Shown piece after piece: positions 1 to 12,389 of a stretch of DNA of 64,000 nucleotides. Position numbers and translations under genes: made by a program. The stretch is from Guyanagaster necrorhizus. Lineage: Eukaryota > Basidiomycota > Agaricomycetes > Agaricales > Physalacriaceae. The notes below the pieces were generated by a model that was given only the letters and a program-made list of their open reading frames with translations, was not told the DNA's origin and ran no database searches. The stretch lies in the NCBI RefSeq assembly GCF_019112545.1, contig NW_025064883.1, positions 880,100 to 944,099 on the forward strand, given 5' to 3'. Every line of letters begins with the position of its first letter. Positions within the stretch are counted from its first letter, which is position 1.

Positions 1-2424
1 CTGATAGACATGGGTATATTGGGAAGTCCACCGGCAGAAGGACGTTGCTCGTGCAATGAGTGTGCCACCGATGGTATGCGTTGTACGTTAGGCGTAGGTG
101 AATATTGACTGTCTAAAGAGGGCATTCGCTGCGGGACATTACTATTAAAATTTTTCATGAGGTCATCAGGGGAATAAGGGGGGCTCCGGCCATTCTCGAC
201 GGGTCGGTATGAAGATGGAGGTCCGCTGGACGGTCCATCAAATTGGAGAGGCTGGAGTACCGGAGGAGAGGACAAAGATGTTCGTTGTGGAGGACTAATG
301 CTCTGGCTCCTATTAACCGCTTGTGGCGGCATTGTATTTTGCGGTTGAGGGACGTCTGTCGGTGGTAGGCCAGGAAGAGGTGGCATGGGCGGTGGTGGCT
401 GCTTCGCAGGGGCGACTGCGGAAAGATGATTCTTAATTGATCCACTCGTTTGGGGGGCGACGAAAAACTTACTGGAGTTTGCAAATTCGATACATTCTCG
501 GAATTCAGATATCATGAAATTGCGAGCCTGAACAGACTCCGTCTGCAAGAATAAATGCTCTTTTCGCATAATGGCAACATTCAATGCTGTTTCTAAACGA
601 CCAGAATGGGGTGAATGTTACTCGGCATGATACAAAAGAAGGGCCACAACGACTGACCTTGACCACTCACTTCGGATACACGCAGCACTTTCCCGGCTAA
701 AGGAGGGTAACATAACCACATATCCGGACCGTCCAGACCTCCAGCTGAACGTTCTTCGGGCGTCATCTTTTCGCATACCAAAAACAGATCTGACAAGAGA
801 AAAACATGCCCTCGACGATGAACAACTTCCACGCCCGTAGCACGTGGCGTTAATGTAATGTTGACATCCATAGATAGGCGAAGCTCCCGCTTAAAAGTAA
901 GCGTAGGCGGCGACATTTGGAGGCGGACGCTCTATAGACATAATCGAAATAAGAGATGACGCAAATAATCATGATGTATCTACCTTTGATTTCATAGTGA
1001 AAATGTCCAACGTTCGTTCAGTAGATAACCGCCTTTCCAGATCCGAAATTGGTGTCGACATAGTCTGAGATGAACGGAGACTAATCGACGTCGTCGCTGT
1101 CTCTCTCGAGAGACGCTCCCTGGAAATATTGGTCAAACTAGTTATGTATATTATATGAGGTGGACATACCCTAGCACGCTGCTTCCTCGGGCCGAACTAC
1201 TTGAGCTGTTCGGTGTTGCATCAGCATCACTATGAACTGGTGCACTTAGTGCCGGTGACACTGTCGCACTTTCCCTTTGCGTCCGAAGGTCAAACACCAC
1301 TTCATCCTCACCTTGCAACATAGGGGGCTCGGTAAACGGTGATTGTGTTGAGGTGACCCTGATATGTGCTCTCTGCTCCAATGTATCCAACAGCATGTCT
1401 AGTTTATCCAAAGCGCCAACCAAGAGTCGATGATCGCTCCGACCAGGAACCGTACTTTTTAGAAGTCTTGAGTAGAGTTTCCTGTAGTATTTAAGACGAA
1501 GTTTAGGAAGTAGGAAGAGAGCATCAAGAGTCCACAAAGGCGGATCTTCGGGGGAAGTAATAAGTGACGTTGGAGGAGGTAGGGCCGTGGAGAAGGCGGC
1601 GATAATGGACGGCAGGCGAGTATTGCATGAAACAAGATCCCAGTCATCGAAGCCACAGCAGTACTTGTAGCAGTAATTGGTGTACGGCATTTCCAAATCA
1701 TCAATCTAGTAGTGGGCGACGAAGATGAACGAAACTGAAGAGGATGATATCATTCAGGAGGACGTACCCAGCGCATGAGTAAGTCGCCCAAAGCCTTTGG
1801 CGAGGAAGGATTGGTGCCAATCTCTTTAAGTTTCTGCAAACAATATGACGCGATACTTATGCAGCGAAAGCACGAGGAAACGCACCGTCAACAGACTTCG
1901 GTTGGCCTTGTATACACTCTCAATACTTCTAAACATTGTATCGAGCTCGGCCGGGGGTAAATTAGTACGGGACCATGCTGCAGCAACTTTCTACACAGGA
2001 AGAAGAGATCAAGTCGAGATAAAATACAGGGAGACAGCGCATCTCACCCTGATGATGCCGGTCAACTGCTCAACATAGTTCTTTTCCGTGTCTACAAGAT
2101 CAGTTAAAGGATTGCTTCGCTTAGGTTTTGACTCTGGATAAGAAGGCGAAACGGGGGTCGTTGGACTTGTAGGCGTTGAAGGAGTGGACGGACCTGAGAA
2201 AGCGGAGGATGAGCAAGGAAGGCAACAAAGGTCTAGTAAAGGCAAAGCAAAGAAATCGCACCTGGCTCTGCAGAGAAAGTGTGGTTCTGAGAATGGTACA
2301 GCGAGCCAGCAGGAGAATCAAGCGGTAAGTTTGGCGGGGGCGGGACGAAGGCGGAATTTGAGTGGGCTGGAGGGGGGAGAGGCGGTAAGGCCCTTGGAGC
2401 AGAATCGAAGGCGACTGATGTCAT
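1..2424 (-). CDS. RhoGEF: DH-PH domain protein, partial (3' end off window)
   Basis: The reverse strand encodes a Dbl-type guanine-nucleotide exchange factor for Rho/Cdc42 GTPases. I chose the ATG at 2424 because a proline-rich N-terminus opens there (MTSVAFDSAPRALPPLPPP) and runs through an intron into the DH domain, which begins with TDLVDTEKNYVEQLTGIIR near 2050-2110. The next exon (about 1880-1990) carries the DH helix with AAAWSRTNLPPAELDTMF, and further DH helices are read at 1460-1700 (YTNYCYKYCCGFDDW). A PH domain follows around 660-880 (VEVVHRRGHVFLLSDLFLVC). The C-terminal part, 1-480, is rich in Pro, Ser and Gln and has no recognisable fold. Several introns interrupt the frame, and the stop codon lies beyond the left edge. 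It starts 123 bp from the divergent gene at 2548. The domain assignment is firm; the specific orthologue is not known. Confidence 0.85.
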
Positions 2425-2547
2425 GAAAGCGGGAGAGAAGAAGAAAGAAAGGAGAGCGAGACCAAAGGCTCGACTGAAGGAGGCGCTCAGATCGTGGTCA
2501 AGAGTCGAGGCAAGGGAAAACAGGCACGTGCTAAAATCTGTTTGCTG

Positions 2548-3412
2548 ATGGCAGCCACTATGGACGACGACCATTCTGTCTTCAACAGCCCTATCCTCTA
2601 CAGCGCTCTTTCCTCCCACAGTTCACGACATCTCATACAGCCAGACATCGATGCAGGCCTTCTTACTCCTTCAGACTGCAAGACCCTTCAAAATTACTTT
2701 AATCAGAAACCTATATCCGCACCCAATGTCGTCAGTATCTCTTCATGTTTGATACTGCATTTATCATTCATTCACTCTCTTTCAGTGGTCGGCAGCCATT
2801 GGCGTTCTCGCCATTCAAGCTATCCGCCTTTTTGACCGCCAGGCCACCCCCTTCTGGCGTAAACCCTGGACTTTCGCCGTGGTGACGGGAGCAAGCGCCG
2901 CTCCCCTGATTTACTTCCGCAAAGTTGATCTCGACATGCAGAACAATGTTTTGCAACGTTTGGAAAACCCGGATGGTGTCAAGCAGACCTACCTCAACGC
3001 CAAGGCGCGTTTTGCTCACGTTGCAGCACCAACTCCCGAATCTCATCTTGATGATCCTCAACCAGGTATTTTACCCTTTCTGATTTGGTCCTTGTATGCG
3101 TCTCAATTTCTTTTTGCTGTAGCCCTTGGACATCGCCCCGTGCCCTTAGCCCCATCTATATCCTCTCCAGCACCCAGCCGTTGGGAACAAATTCGGGCTG
3201 CTAACGCGCAAAATCCCGGCGCATCATCCTGGGATACTCTTCGGCAAAATCATGAACGCGTTTGCGTCAGACGATCACAACTCGGCGGTTCATCCAACCC
3301 TGAGGAGCTCACCCGTGACGATCAAGCCACAGAACAAGCGCGTTTCGATGCACTACTAGAGCAGGAGAGAAATTTCGGACAGACTTCAAATGAATTTCAG
3401 AGGAACAAGTAG
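2548..3412 (+). CDS. hypothetical protein with one hydrophobic segment
   Basis: Three exons (2548-2730, 2786-3065, 3123-3412) with canonical splice sites join into one frame of about 250 residues. I do not recognise the family. The N-terminus (MAATMDDDHSVFNSPILYSA) is followed by a short acidic and polar region. A hydrophobic stretch at the start of exon 2 (WSAAIGVLAIQAIRLF) and a second weaker one (FAVVTGASAAPLIYF) could be membrane helices. The C-terminal 90 residues are hydrophilic, rich in Arg, Glu and Gln, and contain RWEQIRAANAQ and a helical end. A second ATG at 2560 could also serve as start. The gene is divergent from the RhoGEF gene. An organellar membrane protein is possible, but this is only inferred from the hydrophobic segments. 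Confidence 0.7.
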
Positions 3413-3512
3413 TCCATATCCAACTCCGTTTGTAAAATACATGTACAGTAGAAACACAGTGAGCACAAGCGAGTACGAATCATGGGGTAATAAAGTATAA
3501 TATATTGGTCGT

Positions 3513-6292
3513 CTAACCGACGTAAGAAGTGTTCGTGGGTAGAGAATGCGCACCATCGTGATCGCTTCCTGTACCTGGTGACCATCCAGAACCAGAGCCA
3601 CGACTCGGTGTCAGCTGAGGCGGAGTTATCTCTTCATATTGGGGACTGACTGGCAATGGTACGACAGTCGAGCGTTCCTCAGAACCTGTCCGTGGTTTGT
3701 CTTTTTGCCACAGAGTTTGAGAGGAGAAAGGATACAACGGAACTCCAACTTCTAGCGGTTGCTTCTGCGCCGTCATTCGCACTATTTCTCTCATAAGTCC
3801 TTGAAGCAGGCGTTCTTGTCGAGCTAATGCAATAATAGCTGGTTATTCACAAGGAGCCACTTGATGCCAGAACTCACTCACTTCCTATGGGAGATCTCTG
3901 TCCATATGCAAGCATGGCAAATCTGCAATCTAGTCGACGACTGTTTCAACACCAGACACCATTGACTTCTCACCTGAGCACATTAATTTCACCCCACACA
4001 CTGGATTCCCTTTGAGTGTCCCCAATCTCGATGAAATATTTACATAGCTGGACTTGAACGACAGCTGCCAGATACCAGCATATCTTATGAACAGAGGTAA
4101 GTGAATGCCGGTGATTGTCAAAAAGATACATACAGTTACAAAGGGGTGTAACCTCGTTATGTCCAGAGACGTTGCCGAGAGCATACAGTAGGCACCGAGG
4201 ATCTGGCGCGCTGAGTTGACACACCGCGCCGTTGAGATGCTTTGCCCGTCACTGAAGTCCATATAGGGATTATGAAGGGTAATGGTAGCCCTGTTAAAAC
4301 TAAGTTAGCATCGCCTGTATTCGTGCAACATGTCTTTAAAACTTACGCGTGAGGGATTATATGGACCATATACAAATCCGTATCCAGCGTGCCGCCTTCG
4401 GGGGCATCGGTCACTCCGGAATTATTCTTAAAAATATGAGGGAGGCTTTCCAGGAACTCGGAGGAGACAAGCTTATCAAGCGCTTCAAACCCTTGCAAGA
4501 AGAAGGGGTTCTGGTTCCTGCTGGGAGCTGTTGCCGCTCGTAGACTTCCCCGCACGTTGAAATCAGTGACACGGCCAAATAGCATCACCGCCTTGATCAG
4601 CAGTAGGAAGCTATCTGTGTATTGCGGTGGATGTCGTGTGAAGATATCTGGGGTAGATAGGTCCTGGGGATTGCTCGGAATGGCGGCCTAGAATTTACCA
4701 GCATCAAGATCCGGCCCACGTTAAATCGGTGCAAGGACCTGCCTCGGATTCAAAGTCTTCATTACGCAATGGCAACTCTGTGCCCAAATCTCGTTCATCG
4801 ACAGCATGTATCCATCCACCAACAGACGCTATTCGATCGAACATGATTGTCATCCACCAGGTTCTGCGACGAGACTCCAAATCTCGAAGATCCTTAGGCG
4901 GTGCAAGGTAAGCACCGGGTGAGTTATTTCCATGCGTTGAGAAAGTTCCAGGATAGTTCAGCCGTAACGGAACGGCGACTCTTGTCTGAAAGCCAGCGAA
5001 TATCCACACTTCTACCCATCGTCCTTCCTGGTAGAAGTACCATGATAGTAAAATGCAAGCTTGCATGACTGAGAATATATCTTCGCCGCTTGCCATTGTT
5101 TTGTCAATGTACGATCGAGTTTTTCCAGCATGGAATTCTGCAAATGAGTCTCGGCGAACGCCATCTGGCATGATTACTACATTTTGAGGAGACCAGCGAG
5201 ACGCCACCGTGCACTATAAATACCCATCAATACAAAATTCATGCTTAGGGTAGCTACTCAACTATTGCGTGGAGGATGGCAGAATGAGGGAATGCCGGGT
5301 CCCGAGGCGACAATAGCATCGAATTCAGAAATGAAGGACGGTGTAACACCCGTGCGCCACAAGGATCACACCGAAAAAATACATCTATACTGAAAGCAGC
5401 CCGTCAACGACCAAGAGTGCACCAGGCAACAAATGCGTACTAGTGATTGAGGGTCGCAGGATCAGGGAGATCAGGGTTCCAGCCCGTGAAAAGCAACTCC
5501 ATGAATGGATCTGTGGGCAATTTTGAAGCAACAGGGAGTAATTGCGGGCTGCTGCTTTCACTCCTGAAGCGAGACTCAGGACTATCAGCTGAGATTAAGT
5601 TCATTAGGGAAGCATGGGGTAGAGATATGCCGCCTCCATTTGAAAGCGGCCTCGGTATGTCGGTGACATTGGCATTAAGCGAAGACGGCTGGGTGGGAGA
5701 GATGGACCGAGGGGCGGTTTGCTTTTCATACAGTTTGACCTTCAGTTGCGCTAATCAAGATAAGATAACATGAGCGAGCTTCGAAGACGCAAAGACGCAC
5801 AAATCTGGCTCTCCAGCTGTCTGATCCTATCCAAGGGATCCGTGTCTGGGGCCAGAGTCAAGCCTTCGACGGGATCATACGAACACTGAGGTTCACTGGG
5901 ATGGCTGAGAACGATGATAAGAGTCTGTGATAACTACGCGAAAGAACGTAAAAGATCGTACGCGTATCCCACGGGGGCCGGAACGCTGACGAGGGCCTGC
6001 CATTGTCTGAGACGGCGCGTGAGTCGACGTAAAGGCAGGTAGTCTGAAAATTAACACTCACTTGACGCATGTACCGCAATGTGGGCGTGCAGCATCGCAT
6101 TTCTGGGTAATATCTGAGCTGTCGAGCGGCGAAAAATGAGTGGATACATACGAGCTTTCTCTTACGACAGGAGCGGCAGGCCTAGCACACGTAATAAGCA
6201 ACGAATCACGGCAAATTCAATCATTACGGGAAGCCTGCCTGGTTTCTGCGGAGGGCTGGTCGAGTCGAAGATGAAGGGGCGGCTTTGGGCAT
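3513..6292 (-). CDS. Zn2Cys6 fungal-specific transcription factor
   Basis: A binuclear zinc cluster transcription regulator. The DNA-binding domain is split over small exons: ACRSCRKRKL at 6150-6181, then KCDAARPHCGTCVK at about 6075-6115, and the sixth cysteine in SEPQCSYDPVEG near 5880, followed by a short linker and coiled coil (DPLDRIRQLESQI). Later exons give the fungal transcription factor domain (PF04082 type), clearest at 4704-5207 with IFSVMQACILLSWYFYQEGR and LESRRRTWWMTIMFDRIAS. The last exon at 3513-3794 is Ser/Pro/Gly rich. The start ATG at 6292 gives PALRRNQ just before the zinc cluster, but keeping frame needs a GC-AG intron (6182-6238). The regulated pathway cannot be told: neighbours are unrelated housekeeping genes. 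Confidence 0.85.
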
Positions 6293-7061
6293 GGACTGTG
6301 CTGTGATATGGAACAGAGATAGAGACAGACAGAGGTGATTAGACGTCGCTCAACGGTTGCCGAGGAAATAAGTAAGGGTCGTCAAGCGAACGGGATTGGA
6401 GCAGGGAAGACAGTACTACTCAGTAGTTCTTCAGACAAGAAAAGGCTATGTCTACAGAGCTCGGCCAATATAATATTATTATATATAACTAACCCCGAGC
6501 ACGTGGTTTTATATTTCTTCAATTTCAATTTGGTAATTATCTAATTTTCTCACCTTGGATGATCTATTCCCCTACCAGTAGGTCTGTCTCCCATATTATC
6601 TCCATCAGCCGCCGGTCTGTGGGAACGGAGACACTCTAACTCGTGTGCTCAGCGCTGATCGCTGTGATTAATCCCTGACTCGGCATGAATTTCTCGACTC
6701 TGTTCTCGCCGTAGGCATCTTTTTGCGGCGGTGTGAGGATCAATAACTAAACACTTTTCACCAAGATCACAGCAGAGAATGTTCATATATTCCTTATCAT
6801 GATAAAATCATATCCAGGATGCCTGATGGACATGGGCGGAGTTACTGGGAAACAGAAAATTCCACGGTTACCGTCCATACTAACAGTATTGCTAAACGAC
6901 GAGACAATTGCATCAAGATCTTCAAGAAGCATGGCTTCATCAGGATAAAAAGCGTGCTAATTGAGAGCCGCTTACAGTATCGTTGCCACCACTTGCCGGG
7001 TGTGGGCGAGGTGCCGAAATTCAGTTAAGTAGATACCTAGCGTCAGAGAAAGAATTCAGAC
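6293..7061. other. intergenic region, no gene seen
   Basis: This holds the promoter of the zinc-cluster regulator and the 3' flank of the UPF0047 gene. A strongly AT-rich patch at about 6465-6550 contains alternating AT runs, and an E-box-like CACGTG lies near 6500. Short open frames exist on both strands but none has a recognisable domain or exon continuation. Confidence 0.5.
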
Positions 7062-7775
7062 TTATACTCCGCGACGGTCACAGTTGAATGCACCTTGCCA
7101 AGTTCCAAGGTTCAGCTGACCATTGGTGATTGGTATGGAGACAGTGGTTCCAACCAAGGTGGCTTTGGTATGAGATACGCTGCCCAGGTGACAGTTCAGA
7201 AGGCTAGGCGGTATGCATAGATGATGAGCTACTCACGAATCACTGGTGACATCAATGGCATTTCAGTCAATCGTATCAGTCTCTTGCATGACAAAACGCA
7301 CTGACTCGGGACCTTCATCTGTATGCAGCCAGTTGAGACTCTCAGGAACGACATGATCCAAAGCCATGTCCATATCTACGACGAAGTGGATTAACAAAAA
7401 CCTTATCAATGTAGTCCAATCAAATATTGCACCTTTCCTTACATCTGTGCGGAATCCAGTCAGAACAATCATCGGCCATGAGACTTGTCTCTTACCCTTA
7501 TCCCAGTTCTCATTGAGAGTCAAAGCACAAGACGTGTGTTTCCTACACATAGACTATAGTTGAGCACATTTCCTTAGGAATCGGTGAGCTCACACGAAGA
7601 GAAAGAACATCCCAACCTGAGGTCAGATGAAACTGATTAGAAACTGATCAAGGGTATGATAATAGCTCACCGAAATTCCTTCAAGTCCTTCTTTGATGTT
7701 TAACCGAACCTCATCAGTTATCAGATGGCAGCCCTTGGAACGACGCGATAACGTGAATGTTTTTTGCCAACCCAT
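7062..7775 (-). CDS. UPF0047/YjbQ family protein
   Basis: Small exons assemble into a YjbQ-type (UPF0047) protein, a family related to bacterial proteins with thiamine-phosphate synthase activity in vitro. Exon 1 from ATG 7775 reads MGWQKTFTLSRRSKGCHLITDEV and ends in GLEGIS. After a GT-AG intron, VGMFFLF joins over another intron to KHTSCALTLNENWD, the family signature containing the conserved His and Asn. A further exon gives DHVVPESLNWLHTDEGPES, and the final exon gives ATLVGTTVSIPITNGQLNL and GTWQGAFNC before the stop at 7062. The junction between the last two exons (7180-7310) does not resolve with canonical sites: a GC-AG intron 7180-7287 keeps frame but adds three residues. It is divergent from the M16C gene, with 132 bp between the earliest starts. 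Family call is firm, exon detail less so. Confidence 0.85.
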
Positions 7776-7907
7776 GATAATAATATAATACTCGTCGTAC
7801 TTTGTTTATTTTGGGAACGTCGTCGGTGATCTGTCTACTTGCCGCATCACATGCTTTGGAAAAAAAACGAATCCGGAAACCTCTCTTTGTAACCTCTAAT
7901 TTGCTGG

Positions 7908-10900
7908 ATGCAGCGGCTGCCCTCATTTTGTAAAAGAGTTTGGCGGTACCCTTTCCTTAGGCGTCAGATATACCATCCCCTTCCTCCCAGACCGTCCTCC
8001 AATTGGACCGCATCCTCTAGTAGCTTCCGCGTTCGGCAAGCCTCTACGTCTACAGCCACCACTGGGTGCTTAGCATCTATGTCTGCTTCTTCAGAGAGTT
8101 TCGGAAACTTTGATCTCGTCAAAAAGGTCAATCTTGATTTCACAGACGTTGTTGTTTCGAAATGGAGGAGCCGCGTGACGGGCCTGAGCGTTGTTCATCT
8201 AGATTACACAGGTAAGTGTTTCTTGCAGCTCTCCCGGATACTTCTCTCATTTTCTTCCGTGGATAGCGCCCATCGTAAACGGATATTTCGTTGTTGGTAC
8301 CGAAAGTATGTACCTGAGATTCTCTTTCTCTTCGTCCCACTCAAAGAAATGTGGCTCAGTATTTGACGATTCTGGTTGCCCCCATACTCTGGAACAGTAC
8401 GTCGTCCCTGATGTTTTATCACCATTTGATGTTATGTCTCTCTAGTCTTGTTTTTATGGGGTCAGAGAAATACCCGTACAAGGGTATCATCGATCACTTG
8501 GCTAATCGCGGTTTCTCTAATGGGACTAACGCCTGGACGGATACGGATCACACCGCCTACACAGTCTCTACGGCGGGAGAACAGGGATTCTTGCAACTAC
8601 TGCCTATATATGTTGATCACATCCTGTATCCCACAATGACGCAAGCTGGGTGAGTACTTCCCCATATATCGCGTGCCGTATCGTTGAACAGTCTGCAGTT
8701 TTGTAACAGAAGTGGGTTTTCTGTCTGTGTAGTTGTGCATGCAAACTCATAGAATCAGGTTCATCATATTGATCCAAACGGACAAGATTCAGGTGTGGTA
8801 TATAGTGAGATGCAAGGCCGAGAAAATACATCAGGGGATCTTATGACCCTTCGGTGCGCCTGTATATTATCAACACTCGTTATTTATTTTCTCTTATTGT
8901 TCTGGACAGGGCACAACGACTTTTGGACCCACCAGGTTGCGCCTATCGCAGCGAAACAGGCGGTCTTATGGACGCCCTACGAGTACTCTCGGTCGAGCAA
9001 AGTATGGTTCTTGTGACTGCAGTTGTTCTCGATTGATTTAACATCGATCTAGTACGGAAATACCATGGCACATATTATGTCCCGCACAACGTGACCCTCA
9101 TTGTGGGAGGAAAGCTTTCCAGTGGCACGTCGTCATTGCTGAACGTGGTTCAAAATCAAGTGGAACCTGTTCTCATCTCACATGGCCAAAACAAAGGACC
9201 CCGTCCGCCGGGTTGGAAGCGACCATTTGTTGAAACGGACAGTGCTGCTAGACCCCCGATCTCCGAAACCATCAAGGAAACAATAGAGTTCCCTGAGCAG
9301 GACGAAAGTCAGTGTATAACTCCATTCCAGGGACCCTCTGTTCAATCGTGCTGCAGGTGTTGGCGAAGTTACCATTACTTTCCTGGGCCCTGCAACAAAT
9401 GACTTTCTAGGGCGGAAGGTACTTCTCGGAATTCAATTTACTTTCTGCTGTTTATATGTTCTACAGGCAGTTGAGATTTTGGCGACATACCTTACCTCTT
9501 CCGCAGTGGCCCCCCTTAACAAGGAATTCGTCGAGATAGAATCACCGCTATGGTCGGTGTTTTCTGTCTTTTTCGTAACTCAGATGTGCTTACCTGTCTT
9601 ATTTTAGCACGTACATCTACTTCTCAGAGGACATCAGAGCTACCCGTGTCTACCTCCCAACATACATTGGTTCAATCCCGACAGAACATCTGGATACCTT
9701 TGATGAAAAGTTGAAAACTGCTCTTCAACGTATCGCCGATGAAGGAATAGACATGGAACGTATGGCTATGGTCATCAATCGTGATGAGCGTCAGGTTTCA
9801 TGATTTATCGACCTCTTTACTCCCCCATGGCTCACCTTGCGTTCATCTAGCTGCGCAGCAAACTAGAATCGGCCAAAGGCGATACTTTCTCCACTAACAT
9901 CATCACGGACTTCTTATACGGTGCCGAGGATGGCTCAGAACTGAAAGATTCCATGGACGAAATCAACCAGTATAACGAGATAAGATCATTCTCAAGCAAA
10001 CAATGGACGGTTCTTCTGAAGAAGTAAGGGGCCACACATTCGACTTGCTTGGTTCTCATCCTGTCTTTCAGGTACTTTATTGATCCAGCATCTGTTGTTG
10101 TCATCGGTAGACCTTCTGCTGTCTTGGCTAAGAAGTTAGAGGAAGATGAGAAAGCTAGAGTTGCTGCTCAGGTCGATAAGCTGGGTCCGGAAGGTCTCAA
10201 GAAGGCGGCGAAGGAGCTTGAAGATGCGAAAGCAGAACATGATCTCCCAATTCCTACTGACGTACTGACGAAGTTCCCAATACCCGACGTCAAGAGCATA
10301 TCATGGATACCAGTTCAAAGTCTTCAAGAACCAGGTACAGGACGAGATTCCGTGCCAGGACGAACGGAGACATCACTGTCCCAGCACGTGCATAATGACG
10401 GTTCTGCCCTACCGTTCTTCGTACAGTACGACCATGTCGAAGTGAGCGTTTTCTGATACTGCCCCTAATAACTTACCGAGAAACTTTGTAGTCAGATTTC
10501 GTGACTGTTCATGGCTATTTCTCCCTTGCAAAGGTTCCTCATCATTTGCGACCGTACGTTAGAGCGCTTTCCCTCAGCTACGACATTAATGACCTTTTTA
10601 CATAGACACATATCAACCTATCTGTCAGCGTTCTTTTCATTGCCTGTACAAAGACAATCCGGCGAATGGCTGAGCCATGAAGAAGTTATCAACAAACTTG
10701 ATGATGAGACTGTATCATATGAGGTGGGACTCGGGGTGTCAAATGCATTTGCGGAAACTCTTCGTGTCAGCATCAAAGTCCAAATATCTGGTTATGAAGT
10801 TGCCGTCGCCTGGCTGAGAGACCTTGTCTATGGTGCTCGCTTTGACAAAGAGCGGTAGGCAGCGGTCTCTCGCCATCCTTTCTTCCGCCTCTGAACCAAT

Positions 10901-12362
10901 TTCCTACCCGTCAGGCTCCAAGTAACTGTTGCCAAAATACAACAATCCCTCCCCGAGCTCAAACGTGACGGCAACACGGTCCTGGGATCCCTCTGGGCAG
11001 ATCTCCTCTACAATGAGAATTCTACGTCTCGAGCGGGAGGAGTTCTTCCTCAGATTGAATTTATTCCCAAACTCGTCAAACAACTACAGGAGGAGCCGGA
11101 CAAAGTTATTGCGGATTTCGAGGAGATTCGGAAGTACAGTAAGCGGCTTCCAAGACATAAGGAATGCTTCTTAATGGCTCGCTCTAGTGACTGATCCTTC
11201 TGGAATGCGATTCTCGGTTACAGGGGACGTTATCAATCTACCACAACCACGGAGTATCTGGCCCAAGTATTTCCGCTCTGTACCGGTACGTCCGTAGTCG
11301 AAATATGGACTCTCTAACTAACAGAAGTGTCAATAGAAAGTACCTCTAGCACCCGTCCCTTTAGTGTCTGATAGACTCAGTGCAGTTGGTGAAAACCCTG
11401 TTAAGAAGGTTTCCCTTTTCGTCTGATGTTGCTAGGACTGTCTAAATCTTTACTCTTAGGCGATTGTCATGAGCCTCCCTACGATAGAGAGTTCATATGT
11501 CACCCACAGTGCGAAATGTGTCAAAGGTTTCCAGCAGCCCGAATATCCTGCTATCCGAGTTGCGCTTGAAGTCCTTAACGCCACCGAAAGTTATCTCTGG
11601 GTTCGTGCTTTTTTTTTTCGATGGCAGAACGACATGTAATGACCGCATTATTCTTAGCGGTATATCAGAGGTTCAGGTCTGGCATATGGCGCGTACGTAT
11701 CAATAGACCTTGAAGCCGGGCTCTTGAGCTTCTCTTTGTACCGGGTGAGTTTAAGTTGTAGTGTAACTGACTTTTTTCTTATTCAGATGTTAGAGCTCTA
11801 ACAGCCTAGGGGCTTTCAAGGAAGCTTCAGATGTCTTGAAAGGACTAGTCGACGGAAGCGTACGTCGCCCTTTCAGATCACCTTTTCGGGATAGCTGAGG
11901 GACTGGCGGTTCCAGGTTCCCTTCGATTCAACAACACTTGATGCTGCCAAAAGTAGTATTGTGTATGGTATTACTAAGAGCGTTTCAACAGCAAGTCGAG
12001 CAGTAAGTTGGCAATCTATAAGGTTGACTGTCTCTGACATGTTGCAGGCGAGTGTTTCCTTCGTGAACCAGGCGCTCAAGGGTCTTGCACAAAACTACCA
12101 AGTTGAATTACTGGAAAAGTTCCAGGCTGTGACTAAGGAAGATGTTTTGACTGCATTGCGGACACATTTCCTCCCTCTCTTTCATCCATCATCATCTGTA
12201 GCCGTCGTGGTAACATCTCCTGCTAAAGCAAATGAGATTGCTGAAGGATTGAGAGATGCTGGGTTTAATGTAGAGAGCCGGCAGCTGGAGGTTGACCCGG
12301 ATGAATACAGCGGTAGTGAATGTGATAGTGATTGCGATAGCGACCACGACCATAGTGACTAG
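7908..12362 (+). CDS. M16C metallopeptidase (YOL098C/Sdd3-like)
   Basis: A zinc metallopeptidase of the pitrilysin family, subfamily M16C, with about a dozen introns. The inverted zinc motif HTLEH is at about 8382-8445, with the last His codon split by an intron, followed by LVFMGSEKYPYKGIIDHLA. The sequence GVVYSEMQGREN and the segment ETGGLMDALRVLSVEQIRKYH match the YOL098C group closely. The second half is the degenerate M16 lobe, ending in a Ser/Asp/His-rich tail (SGSECDSDCDSDHDHSD). Start is uncertain: ATG 8079 (MSASSESFGNFDLVKKVNL) fits the cytosolic family, while the in-frame ATG at 7908 adds 57 residues rich in Arg and Ser with no acidic residue, like a mitochondrial presequence. It is convergent with NUFIP, with 27 bp between the stop codons. 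Confidence 0.9.
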
Positions 12363-12389
12363 CTTATTGAAGCTGTAGTGTATATATCT

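Noticed and set aside
3513..7775. Biosynthetic gene cluster around the Zn2Cys6 regulator
   Set aside because: No synthase, oxidase or transporter lies next to it.
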